Source of the DNA: an uncultured Pelagibacteraceae bacterium
GTDB lineage: Bacteria > Pseudomonadota > Alphaproteobacteria > Pelagibacterales > Pelagibacteraceae
Direction: 5' to 3'
Length of the DNA stretch: 64,000 nt
Assembly (NCBI GenBank): GCA_902595795.1
Contig: CACJRK010000002.1
Span: forward strand, 33,608 to 97,607
Part shown: one piece after another, positions 1 to 7,712 of the stretch
Layout: every line of letters starts with the position of its first letter
Position numbering within the stretch: the first letter of the stretch is position 1
The notes under the pieces: generated by a model
Told to the model about the DNA's origin: nothing
The model's input: the letters and a program-made list of their open reading frames with translations, nothing else
Database searches by the model: none
Made by a program: the position numbers and the translations under genes

Positions 1-432
1 AGATCTATCACCAATGATACTACTAGCTCCTTTAACTCGAAGGTCTAAAACAGGAACAGTATTTATATTAACACCGATTGATTTAAGTAAATACGAAGTC
101 TTATCGATAAATAATTTATAAATAATATTAAATTTTTTCTTATCTTTTGTGAATAAATTACCAAAATATTCAGCAGTCAAATTATCAAATGAGATAATTT
201 TACTTAATCGATTTACACGTCCACCTTCTTGATCAATTAATATTGGGTATTTTTTATCTTTAAATATCTTTTTTATTCTATCAGTTAATTTTTTAGTTTG
301 TTCAATTGAACTTATGTTTCTTGAAAATAAAATAACACCCCATGGCTTATATTTTTTTAAAAAAGCTATTTCTTTATTTGATAATGTTGAGGATTTTAAA
401 CCAACAATAAAAGATCTTCTATTCTTAATCAT
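1..432 (-). CDS. nagZ: Beta-N-acetylhexosaminidase NagZ, N-terminal part (runs off the window)
   Basis: Glycoside hydrolase family 3 enzyme that removes N-acetylglucosamine from peptidoglycan fragments during cell-wall recycling in the cytoplasm. Reading the minus strand from the ATG at 432 gives 144 uninterrupted codons to the window edge, with the family segments PWGVILFSRNI and LIDQEGGRVNRL. The catalytic KH-containing part lies outside the window. It is absent from the supplied ORF track because it has no stop here. The start overlaps the end of the upstream small gene by 8 bp, consistent with one transcript from argS. The family call is firm; full length cannot be judged. Confidence 0.9.
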   Translation of the reverse strand, partial: MIKNRRSFIVGLKSSTLSNKEIAFLKKYKPWGVILFSRNISSIEQTKKLTDRIKKIFKDKKYPILIDQEGGRVNRLSKIISFDNLTAEYFGNLFTKDKKKFNIIYKLFIDKTSYLLKSIGVNINTVPVLDLRVKGASSIIGDRS

Positions 433-685
433 TCTCTAAAAGTTTCCAAAAATTAAACTTTTTTTTCTTTTTTTTGTTTGTTTGCTTCACGTATTCAATT
501 ATATTTTGAGTATCATTTTCTAAAACAGGTAAATTTTTTGAATATAATTTAATTTTTTCATCGATATTTTTATATGATCTGTATGATTTCTTCTTATTTT
601 CATCTGAAAAATAATATCTACCAGTCAAAAAAATAAATAAAACAATTACAACAATGAAGATTAAATACTTAATTTCTTTTAGCAT
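425..685 (-). CDS. Small single-pass membrane protein, function unknown
   Basis: An 86-residue protein with an N-terminal membrane segment (about residues 6-22, YLIFIVVIVLFIFLTG) followed by a polar, lysine-rich tail ending KKKKKKFNFWKLLEND. I recognise no domain. Its start shares a base with the argS stop (TAATG) and its end overlaps nagZ by 8 bp, so it is probably translated as part of the operon. In many alphaproteobacteria this slot between argS and nagZ holds a longer SPOR-domain protein. The membrane anchor is retained here but no SPOR repeat is visible, so it may be a shrunken counterpart. That link is positional inference only. Confidence 0.7.
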   Translation of the reverse strand: MLKEIKYLIFIVVIVLFIFLTGRYYFSDENKKKSYRSYKNIDEKIKLYSKNLPVLENDTQNIIEYVKQTNKKKKKKFNFWKLLEND

Positions 686-2418
686 TACATTTTATCTGGT
701 GTATCTACACCAACTATATCCATTCCTAATTTTACAACGTTAGATATTGCTTTTAAAAAAATTAATTTATCTGGTGAAACTGTTTTTTGATCATTAATAA
801 ATCTTTTTTCTGGATGTTTTTTACCAAGATTCCAATACGAGTGAAATTCTGAGGCAAGATCATATAAATAAACAGGTATTCTATGTGGTTCTAATTTGGA
901 GCTAGCAGCATCAATACATTTAGGCCATTCTGAAATCTTTTTTAAAATTTTGATCTCATCATTTGAATATTCAAAACTAAAATCATCTAATTCAATGTTT
1001 GAATTTAAATCTTTATCAATATGTCTAAACACAGATGAAATTCTTGCATAACAATATTGAACATAATACAATGGATTATCTTTTGATTTTTCTTTAACAG
1101 CATCAAAATCAAAATCTAATTCTACATCACTACTTCTGTTAAGCATGATAAATCTAGTTGCATCTTTTCCTACTTCTTTAATTAAATCATCAACGGTAAT
1201 GTAGTCGCCCTTTCGTTTAGACATCTTAAATGGTTTGTTATCTTTAATTAATTTTACAAGCTGACTAATTTTGCAGATTAATTTATCTTTTTTTCCTGAT
1301 AGAGCCTCAACCGAGGATGAAATTCTTTTAATATAACCAGCATGATCAGCACCAAGAATGTTTATTAAATAATCAAATTTACGATCAACTTTATTTTTAT
1401 GATATGCAACATCGCTTGCAAAATAAGTCCATGCTCCATCTGATTTTTGTAATGCTCTATCTTTATCGTCACCAAAATCAGTTGATTTAAATAGTAGCTG
1501 TTCTCGTTCTACCCAGTTTTTACTATCTTCTCCTGCTGGAGCTTTTATCTTTCCTTTGTATACAAATTTATTTTTTTCTAAAAATTTTATTACATTCTCA
1601 ACTTCTTTGTTTAATACAATACTTTTTTCACTAACAAAATTATCATGATTAATTCCTAAGCTCTTAAGGTTCTTTTTAATTAAAAGTAACGCCTGTTCTA
1701 TAGATAAAGCTGTTAACTTATCCCTAATTTCATCATAATTATCAAAATTTAGATTTGAATTATTTGAAACTATATTTTTCGCAAAATCGATTAAATAATC
1801 TCCTGGATATAAATCAGGATTATCTTGAGGGAATGTTTCGTTAAATTTTACTTCTCTAATTCTAAAGTATACAGATTTAGTAAAATTTATAATCTGGTTA
1901 CCATAATCATTTACATAATATTCTCTTGTAACCTGGTGTTTATTAAATATTAAAACATTAGATATAACATCGCCTAAAATAGCTCCTCTGCAGTGACCTA
2001 CATGCAAGGGTCCTGTAGGGTTAGCTGATACGAATTCAACTAAATAATTATTTTTTTTCTCTTTTTCATTAATTCCAAATTTTTCAGCGTTATCAATTAT
2101 TTCTTTAATAAAGTTTGACCAAAATGATGGCTTAAATTTAATATTTATGAAACCAGGTTTAGCAATGGATATGTTTTCTATTTGATCGTCATTATTTTTT
2201 ATTTCAGGTGCAAGTTTTTCTGCCAATTCTATTGGAGAAGTTTTGTTTAGTTTTGATAAAACCATTGCAACATTAGTTGAAATATCACAATCAAATTTTG
2301 GGGGTGGTATTTCCGCATTAATACCATTAAAACTTTCTGGAACGATGATCTGATTTTTTTTACTAAGCTCAACAATAACAGATTTGATTTTATCTAGATA
2401 TAATTCAAAAATATTCAT
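685..2418 (-). CDS. argS: Arginyl-tRNA synthetase
   Basis: Class I aminoacyl-tRNA synthetase charging tRNA-Arg in the cytoplasm. The 577-residue length is normal. The HIGH-type motif appears as ANPTGPLHVGHCRGAILGD near residue 130 and the KMSKS-type loop as FKMSKRKGDYITVDDL near residue 400. The C-terminal anticodon-binding DALR domain follows, with YYVQYCYARISSVFRH and a final helix set. The N-terminal tRNA D-loop recognition domain is intact. It overlaps the dgt stop by 4 bp (ATGA), so translation is coupled to the upstream gene. Confidence 0.97.
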   Translation of the reverse strand: MNIFELYLDKIKSVIVELSKKNQIIVPESFNGINAEIPPPKFDCDISTNVAMVLSKLNKTSPIELAEKLAPEIKNNDDQIENISIAKPGFINIKFKPSFWSNFIKEIIDNAEKFGINEKEKKNNYLVEFVSANPTGPLHVGHCRGAILGDVISNVLIFNKHQVTREYYVNDYGNQIINFTKSVYFRIREVKFNETFPQDNPDLYPGDYLIDFAKNIVSNNSNLNFDNYDEIRDKLTALSIEQALLLIKKNLKSLGINHDNFVSEKSIVLNKEVENVIKFLEKNKFVYKGKIKAPAGEDSKNWVEREQLLFKSTDFGDDKDRALQKSDGAWTYFASDVAYHKNKVDRKFDYLINILGADHAGYIKRISSSVEALSGKKDKLICKISQLVKLIKDNKPFKMSKRKGDYITVDDLIKEVGKDATRFIMLNRSSDVELDFDFDAVKEKSKDNPLYYVQYCYARISSVFRHIDKDLNSNIELDDFSFEYSNDEIKILKKISEWPKCIDAASSKLEPHRIPVYLYDLASEFHSYWNLGKKHPEKRFINDQKTVSPDKLIFLKAISNVVKLGMDIVGVDTPDKM

Positions 2419-3533
2419 TTATTATTGTTATATAGGTTAATTGCGTATCTATCTGTCATACCAGATATAAAATCTGAAATAGCTCTATATTTGTCTTTAG
2501 TCAATTGCTCTTTAGTAAGAAATTTTCTTGGATTTGATTTAATTATTTTAAATAATTTCTTAATTATCATTTTACCTCTTTGATTCTTATTAAGTACTGA
2601 TTTATTGTCATACATTCTATGTCTTAAAAATGATCTGATTTCTTGTTCTGAATTTTCTATTTTATCTGAAAAAGAAACTATTAATTGATTTGATTTTGAT
2701 ACATCTTTTAATGACTTAATTTTAAATTTTTTAATATTTTTTTTTGTATTACTTAGTAAATCTCTTATCATAATATCTATTGAGTCTCTTATGATTTGGT
2801 AAATAGCAATTTTATAATTTTTTTTATTAATTTTGTTTTTATATTTTTGGTAAATATTTTTGAAAAAATCTAATTCAACTAATTCCTCAAGTTTAAATAG
2901 GTTTGCTTTAATTCCATCCTGAATATCATGGTTATTATATGCAATATCATCTGATATAGCTGATATTTGAGCTTCTAATGATGGATAAGTATTAAAATTA
3001 ATTTTATTTTTGAAAACTTTTAAACCAATTAGTTTATTGATCATGCTTAGATCATCTACAGGTCCGTTATGTTTTAAAAGTCCTTCTAAAGTTTCAAGAG
3101 TTAAATTTAATCCAGCAAATTTAAAATATTTATTCTCTAAAAACATTACTATTCTTAGTGTCTGAAGATTGTGATCGAAACCTCCATAGTTTTGCATACA
3201 ATCATCTAAAGCATCCTCTCCTGCATGGCCAAAAGGGGTGTGACCTAAATCATGAGCAAGACTTAAGGTTTCAGCTAAATCTTCATTTAATTTTAGATAT
3301 TTTGCAATTGATCTTGCTATTTGAGCAACTTCAATTGAATGGGTAATCCTGGTTCTAAAATGATCCCCTTCGGTGTTAACAAATACTTGGGTTTTATGCT
3401 TTAATCTTCTAAATGATGCACTGTGAATTATCCGATCTCTGTCGCGTTGAAAAGGAGATCTATATTTTGAATTAGCTTCGTTATTAAGTCTACCTTTACT
3501 TTTAAATACGCCTAACAAAGTGTCTTTTTTCAT
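2415..3533 (-). CDS. dgt: Deoxyguanosinetriphosphate triphosphohydrolase-like protein
   Basis: HD-superfamily dNTPase, type 2 dGTPase-like, which removes triphosphate from deoxynucleoside triphosphates. The N-terminus carries the family segment SPFQRDRDRIIHSASFRRLKHKTQVF. The metal-binding HD residues are in RITHSIEVAQIARS and LAHDLGHTPFGHAGE near residues 63-105, and a further conserved aspartate is in AISDDIAYNNHD near 195. Length is 372. The gene is divergent from erpA across only 50 bp. An AAGG run lies directly against the ATG, an unusually close Shine-Dalgarno spacing. Substrate preference cannot be read from sequence. Confidence 0.93.
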   Translation of the reverse strand: MKKDTLLGVFKSKGRLNNEANSKYRSPFQRDRDRIIHSASFRRLKHKTQVFVNTEGDHFRTRITHSIEVAQIARSIAKYLKLNEDLAETLSLAHDLGHTPFGHAGEDALDDCMQNYGGFDHNLQTLRIVMFLENKYFKFAGLNLTLETLEGLLKHNGPVDDLSMINKLIGLKVFKNKINFNTYPSLEAQISAISDDIAYNNHDIQDGIKANLFKLEELVELDFFKNIYQKYKNKINKKNYKIAIYQIIRDSIDIMIRDLLSNTKKNIKKFKIKSLKDVSKSNQLIVSFSDKIENSEQEIRSFLRHRMYDNKSVLNKNQRGKMIIKKLFKIIKSNPRKFLTKEQLTKDKYRAISDFISGMTDRYAINLYNNNK

Positions 3534-3555
3534 CCTTTAATTTAAATAATTAAGT

Positions 3556-3561
3556 ATTATA
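3556..3561 (-). promoter_or_regulatory. Candidate -10 box for dgt-argS-nagZ
   Basis: The 50 bp between divergent dgt and erpA contain a perfect TATAAT on the minus strand about 23 bp from the dgt start. No convincing -35 hexamer sits 16-18 bp upstream. Weak evidence from one box only. Confidence 0.3.
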
Positions 3562-3583
3562 TTAGTAATAACAGTGTTCAGAC

Positions 3584-3901
3584 ATGATTAAAGAAATTAA
3601 ATTTACGGATAAAGCGTTAAAACAAATAGATAATTTGTTATCAAAAAAAGACAAAGGATCATTCTTCAGAATCGCTATCAAAGGTGGAGGATGTTCTGGT
3701 TTTCAATATGAATTTACATTTGATAAATCAAAACAAGATGATGATTTAAATTATCAAAATATTTTAATTGATAAAACTTCAGCTGATTTGCTTAAAGGAT
3801 CTGAAGTTGATTATGTGTCTGAACTTATAGGTGAACAATTCAAAATATCTAATCCACAAACCAAATCTTCATGTGGTTGTGGAGTTTCTTTCTCACTTTA
3901 A
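3584..3901 (+). CDS. erpA: A-type iron-sulfur cluster insertion protein (ErpA/IscA family)
   Basis: Small A-type carrier that delivers Fe-S clusters to apo-proteins. The 105-residue length fits. The three conserved cysteines are present: GGGCSGFQYEF near residue 37 and the C-terminal SSCGCGVSF pair. It is preceded by a compact divergent promoter region shared with dgt. Its TAA stop overlaps the xth ATG (TAATG), giving a two-gene operon. ErpA versus IscA/SufA cannot be settled by the motif; the dgt/argS neighbourhood is the usual alphaproteobacterial erpA site. Confidence 0.9.
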   Translation: MIKEIKFTDKALKQIDNLLSKKDKGSFFRIAIKGGGCSGFQYEFTFDKSKQDDDLNYQNILIDKTSADLLKGSEVDYVSELIGEQFKISNPQTKSSCGCGVSFSL

Positions 3902-4677
3902 TGCTCATTTCATCTTGGAATGTAAACTCAGTGCGAGCAAGAATTGAAAATATCAAAAGCTATTTATTAAAATATAAACCTGATATTTTAATGATGCAGG
4001 AAATCAAAACTGAAGATGTTAATTTTCCATATGATGATTTTTCATCAATGGACTATGAAAGTCATGTGTTTGGTCAAAAAAGTTATAATGGTGTAGCAAT
4101 AATTTCTAAAATTAAATTTAAAAATGTCAAAACAGATTTGATTAAGGATAAGTTAAAACAATCTAGAATAATTTCAGCTGAATTTGAGCATAAGAAAAAA
4201 AATATACAATTAATAAATATTTACACGCCTAATGGTAATCCTGTAGATACAGAAAAATATGATTATAAGAAAGATTGGCTTAATCAATTAATAAAGCAAT
4301 TAAAAAATTTATCTAAAAAAAATTCTAACATTATTCTAGCTGGTGATTTTAACATCATTCCATCAGCAGAAGATGTTTATAATGTTAAAAGTTTTGAAGA
4401 CGATGCTTTATACAGACTTGAAATAAGAAAAAAATTTAGAGAAATGATTAATCTTGGGTTTAACGATGTCTACAGACATTTTCATGAAGATAAAGAAGGA
4501 TATACATTCTGGGATTATATGAGAGGTGCTTGGCAAAAAAATAATGGAATGCGTATTGATCATTTTTTAGTTTCAAACTCAATAATTAATCAAATTAAAG
4601 ATATTAATATTAATAAAGATCCACGTGGAAGAGAAAAGCCCTCTGATCACACACCTATTGAGATTAATTTAGCTTAA
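3901..4677 (+). CDS. xth: Exodeoxyribonuclease III (AP endonuclease)
   Basis: Base-excision repair nuclease of the endonuclease/exonuclease/phosphatase fold that cuts at abasic sites and trims 3' ends. The start at 3901 (MLISSWNVNSVRARI) is preferred over the track start at 3871: it gives the standard N-terminus and overlaps the erpA stop as TAATG, whereas the extra ten residues are erpA codons read in another frame. Catalytic segments visible are QEIKTED, GDFNIIPSAEDVYN, MRIDHFLVS and the C-terminal SDHTPIEI. Length is 258. The 3' end overlaps the convergent Ldh gene by 9 bp. Confidence 0.95.
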   Translation: MLISSWNVNSVRARIENIKSYLLKYKPDILMMQEIKTEDVNFPYDDFSSMDYESHVFGQKSYNGVAIISKIKFKNVKTDLIKDKLKQSRIISAEFEHKKKNIQLINIYTPNGNPVDTEKYDYKKDWLNQLIKQLKNLSKKNSNIILAGDFNIIPSAEDVYNVKSFEDDALYRLEIRKKFREMINLGFNDVYRHFHEDKEGYTFWDYMRGAWQKNNGMRIDHFLVSNSIINQIKDININKDPRGREKPSDHTPIEINLA

Positions 4678-5667
4678 AGATTTAATTTTATTTACTAATT
4701 CCTGGTTAATATTTCTTGGGCCAGTATCCATTCTATTCTTATGACGTCTTTCTCCAGGTAATCTTACTTCACCCATTGATTTCATTTTTTCAAAAAATTC
4801 CTCAGCATGTTTTTGCCAATTAGTACCTGATGTTTTATCTGGATTGATAGCTAGTATGAATTCACCACCACTTGGGGGGCCACCATCATTATTATCTTTG
4901 GCAGCAGTTTCAAAACTAAAATTATCTCCAACTAATGCACCTGCCATTAATTCTACCATCATTGCAATTGCAGATCCTTTGTAACCACCAAAGGGTAATA
5001 AAACTCCACCATCTGCAATTTCCCCAGGATCAGTTGTTTCTTTACCATCTTTAGTTAATCCTGTTCCAAGTGGAACTTTATGCCCTTCTCTTTTAGCAAC
5101 TTGAACTTCTCCCATTGCCATTGAGGCTGTTGCCATATCATAAACAACTGGTGTTTTACCTGGACGTGGCCAAGCAAAAGAAATTGGGTTCGTTCCAAAT
5201 AATGGCTTTATAGCACCGGCAGGTGCAACAGCAGGTTTGTAAGATGTACAAGCAAATGCAACTAAACCATCCTCTGCTAATTTCTCTGTTTCGGGCCACA
5301 TAGCAGCCATATGATGTGAATTATTTATTGCTAATACAGCAACACCATTTTCTTTTGCGGCTTTTGCTAATTCGGGTAATCCTTTATTTAATACAACAGG
5401 TGCTAAACAATTATTTCCTTCAACTTTGATAACAGATGGAGATATTTTTTTTACCTCAGGTTTTCCTTTTCCATTAATCTTTCCACTTTTTAATCCAGTG
5501 ACATATGCTGGTAATCTAAATAGACCATGTGATACCGAGCCATCTCGTTCAGCATTTCTGATCAAGTCTGATAGTATTGATGCTGTTTCATCATCACAAC
5601 CGTTAGCTAAAAGAGTTTTTTTAGCTAGTTCAAATATTTCGTCTAAAGTTATAGATACAGTGCTCAT
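4669..5667 (-). CDS. Ldh family (malate/lactate-type) NAD(P)H-dependent oxidoreductase
   Basis: 332-residue member of the Ldh_2 family (COG2055-type), unrelated in fold to classical Rossmann dehydrogenases. Family segments are the N-terminal R-D-x-SHGLFRLPAYV, the catalytic histidine pair in NNSHHMAAMWP near residue 118, FGTNPISFAWP, and the nucleotide-site segment LPFGGYKGSAIAMMVELM. Possible substrates in this family include malate, lactate, ureidoglycolate and the cyclic imines piperideine- or pyrroline-2-carboxylate. The SHHMAAMWP region reminds me of the last group, but that is not proof. The start overlaps the zur stop (TAATG), making it the fourth gene of znuC-znuB-zur-ldh and suggesting zinc-linked expression. 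No RBS separates it from zur. Confidence 0.85.
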   Translation of the reverse strand: MSTVSITLDEIFELAKKTLLANGCDDETASILSDLIRNAERDGSVSHGLFRLPAYVTGLKSGKINGKGKPEVKKISPSVIKVEGNNCLAPVVLNKGLPELAKAAKENGVAVLAINNSHHMAAMWPETEKLAEDGLVAFACTSYKPAVAPAGAIKPLFGTNPISFAWPRPGKTPVVYDMATASMAMGEVQVAKREGHKVPLGTGLTKDGKETTDPGEIADGGVLLPFGGYKGSAIAMMVELMAGALVGDNFSFETAAKDNNDGGPPSGGEFILAINPDKTSGTNWQKHAEEFFEKMKSMGEVRLPGERRHKNRMDTGPRNINQELVNKIKSLS

Positions 5668-6065
5668 TATTTTGATTTACATTTCTTGCATAAACCAAAA
5701 AATTCTAAATTATATTTGCTATATTTCATTCCTGAATTGTCTGAAAAATTAGATAAATATTTAGAAAGTTTTGAATTACTTATTTCAGATACGTTTTCAC
5801 AACTTTCACAAATTGAAAAAGCAGTTGCTTTTGAAACCTGACAGCTAGAATTTTGACAAGCAATAAAAGCATTTCTACTTTCGATCTTATGAATTTTTCC
5901 AATTTCAACCAGCTTATCTAACGCTCTGTAAACTTGTAATGGAGCTTTAATTCCTTTTTTTTGAACATTAAATAAAATTGAATAAGCTTTCATAGGCCCA
6001 CCAAATTTATCAATGAGATCAAAAATTATTTTTTGATTTTTGGAAAGGATATGTTCTTTTTGCAT
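5667..6065 (-). CDS. zur: Fur-family zinc uptake regulator (Zur)
   Basis: 132-residue ferric-uptake-regulator-family repressor. The winged helix spans about residues 1-80 (QVYRALDKLVEIGKIHKIESRNAFIAC) and the dimer domain follows. The structural zinc cysteines are visible as CESCENV and the terminal CKKCKSK. An additional CQNSSC pair replaces the usual histidine-rich segment. Its place between znuB and the Ldh gene, in a locus with znuA and znuC, supports Zur over Fur. It starts 24 bp after znuB and probably represses its own operon through the palindromes at 7661-7693. Confidence 0.88.
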   Translation of the reverse strand: MQKEHILSKNQKIIFDLIDKFGGPMKAYSILFNVQKKGIKAPLQVYRALDKLVEIGKIHKIESRNAFIACQNSSCQVSKATAFSICESCENVSEISNSKLSKYLSNFSDNSGMKYSKYNLEFFGLCKKCKSK

Positions 6066-6089
6066 CTTTAAATTCTTATCAATAAGTTA

Positions 6090-6893
6090 TTAGTTTTTCA
6101 ATTTAATCGATTGTTTAATATTAAGTAAAGAGAGTATAAATAATACTAAAGCGGCCATGATTATTGAAGGTCCAGATGATGTATTAAATTCTAATGAAGA
6201 AAATAGCCCTAATAAAACTGATAAAAGACCACCAATAACAGAAAATAAAACCATCTTTTGAGGACTGTCTGATATGTTTCTAGCCATCGCAGCGGGTATA
6301 ATTAACATTCCAGTAATCAATAATAATCCAACCATTTTAATTGATATGGCTATTACAGCAGCCATGAGAATAGTAAATGTTGCTTTTGCTCTATCAGGAT
6401 TTAATCCCTCAGCCTCAGCTAATTCATAATTAACTGTCGATGCAAACAATGGTTTCCAAATTAATTTAAGAACTATTAAAATTACTGCTCCACCAGTCCA
6501 TATGATAAATATGTCATTTGTTGTTACAGCTAAGATGTCTCCAAATAAAAGCCCCATAATATCAAAACGAATAAAAGTTAGAAATCCAATTACTACTAAA
6601 CCAACTGCTAAAGAAGAGTGGGCTAACAGACCTAACAAAGCGTCTCCTGGTAAATTAGTTTTTTTTTGTAGCTGAATTAATATCAGTGCAATTACAGATG
6701 AAATTATGAACACAGACAGTGCAATATTAAGCTCAAACGAATAAGCTAACGTCACACCTAATAAAGCTGAATGAGATAAAGTATCACCAAAATAAGATAA
6801 TCTTCTCCAAACAACAAAACATCCAAGTGGTCCTGTTACTAAAGCAACACCAATACCAGCAATTAACGCTCTAACGAAAAAATCATCTAACAT
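6090..6893 (-). CDS. znuB: Zinc ABC transporter permease ZnuB
   Basis: Inner-membrane permease of the high-affinity zinc importer, metal ABC-3 family. The 267 residues are almost entirely hydrophobic, with about eight membrane segments. The N-terminal GPLGCFVVWRRLSYFGDTLSHS is the family signature, and LLITGMLIIPAAMARN is the conserved cytoplasmic loop region that couples to the ATPase. It is one base downstream of znuC and upstream of zur on the same strand. Confidence 0.95.
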   Translation of the reverse strand: MLDDFFVRALIAGIGVALVTGPLGCFVVWRRLSYFGDTLSHSALLGVTLAYSFELNIALSVFIISSVIALILIQLQKKTNLPGDALLGLLAHSSLAVGLVVIGFLTFIRFDIMGLLFGDILAVTTNDIFIIWTGGAVILIVLKLIWKPLFASTVNYELAEAEGLNPDRAKATFTILMAAVIAISIKMVGLLLITGMLIIPAAMARNISDSPQKMVLFSVIGGLLSVLLGLFSSLEFNTSSGPSIIMAALVLFILSLLNIKQSIKLKN

Positions 6894-6894
6894 A

Positions 6895-7641
6895 TTAATT
6901 TTTTTTTATTTGACCTTCGTCAGAATGAACATGGTCATGCTTATGTTCATAAACTGTTAAAATTTGAGAAGCTTGTTCACCAAATAGAGTTTTGTACTCG
7001 TTATTTTTTGCAACATCCATTGGTGTTCCTGAACAACATACATGTCCATTTAAACAAACAACATGATCTGTTGCGGTCATGACTGTGTGTAGATCGTGAG
7101 AAATTAGTAAAATTCCACAATTTAAAGTATCTGAAATTTTTTTAATAAGCTCATATAATGCAATCTCTCCAGTGTAATCAACACCTTGAACAGGTTCATC
7201 TAAGACTAATAACTCAGGTTTTTTAGAAATAGCTCTAGCTATTAAAACTCTCTGAAATTCACCTCCTGATAAATTCCCTAGATTTTTATTTTTAAGATGC
7301 ATTACACCTGTAAGCGTAAGAGCTTCATCAATTGCTTCATCTTTTATATCTTCTGTTAAAAGCATAAAATCATATACTCTTAATGGTAGTGTCCAATCAA
7401 TTGAGATTTTTTGAGGAACATAACCAACTTTGTTAGTATATTTTTCTACAGATCCTTCTATGTTTTTGTAAATTCCTAATGCAATTTTGGCTGTAGTACT
7501 TTTCCCAGAACCATTAGGTCCAATAAGGGTAACAATTTTTCCTCTTTCAACAGTTAATGAAACACCTTCCACTAGCCATTTATTATTTTGTTTAAAACCA
7601 GCGTTATTTAATTTTACTAATGTACTATTTTCTAAACTCAT
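6895..7641 (-). CDS. znuC: Zinc ABC transporter ATP-binding protein ZnuC
   Basis: ATPase of the zinc importer. Walker A is GPNGSGKST near residue 42, the ABC signature is LSGGEFQRVLIARAI, and Walker B is LLVLDEP followed by the switch histidine in LLISHDL. The C-terminus carries a short histidine-rich tail (YEHKHDHVHSDEG), common in zinc ATPases. Length is 248. It is the first gene of znuC-znuB-zur-ldh, divergent from znuA across 71 bp that hold two Zur-type operators. Confidence 0.95.
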   Translation of the reverse strand: MSLENSTLVKLNNAGFKQNNKWLVEGVSLTVERGKIVTLIGPNGSGKSTTAKIALGIYKNIEGSVEKYTNKVGYVPQKISIDWTLPLRVYDFMLLTEDIKDEAIDEALTLTGVMHLKNKNLGNLSGGEFQRVLIARAISKKPELLVLDEPVQGVDYTGEIALYELIKKISDTLNCGILLISHDLHTVMTATDHVVCLNGHVCCSGTPMDVAKNNEYKTLFGEQASQILTVYEHKHDHVHSDEGQIKKN

Positions 7642-7660
7642 AAATTGCTTGACTTATAAA

Positions 7661-7693
7661 TGTTATATTATTACATACTGTTATATTATAACA
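7661..7693. promoter_or_regulatory. Two Zur-type operators between znuC and znuA
   Basis: The divergent spacer holds TGTTATATTATAACA at 7679-7693, a perfect 15-bp palindrome, and TGTTATATTATTACA at 7661-7675, the same with one mismatch. Their centres are 18 bp apart. The sequence matches the TGTTATA-N-TATAACA core known for proteobacterial Zur boxes. Placement between the zinc binding protein and the znuC-znuB-zur operon supports Zur control of both transcripts. Confidence 0.85.
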
Positions 7694-7712
7694 ACTAATT
7701 AAATTACTTATT

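Noticed and set aside
3871-3900. Longer start for xth given by the track
   Set aside because: The extra residues are erpA codons in another frame; the ATG at 3901 gives the family N-terminus and a TAATG overlap.
5426-5752. 108-codon plus-strand ORF, and similar antisense ORFs (46346-46738, 53906-54310, 23226-23573)
   Set aside because: They lie opposite well-supported genes, have no RBS and no recognisable protein features; they are shadows of low-GC coding strands.
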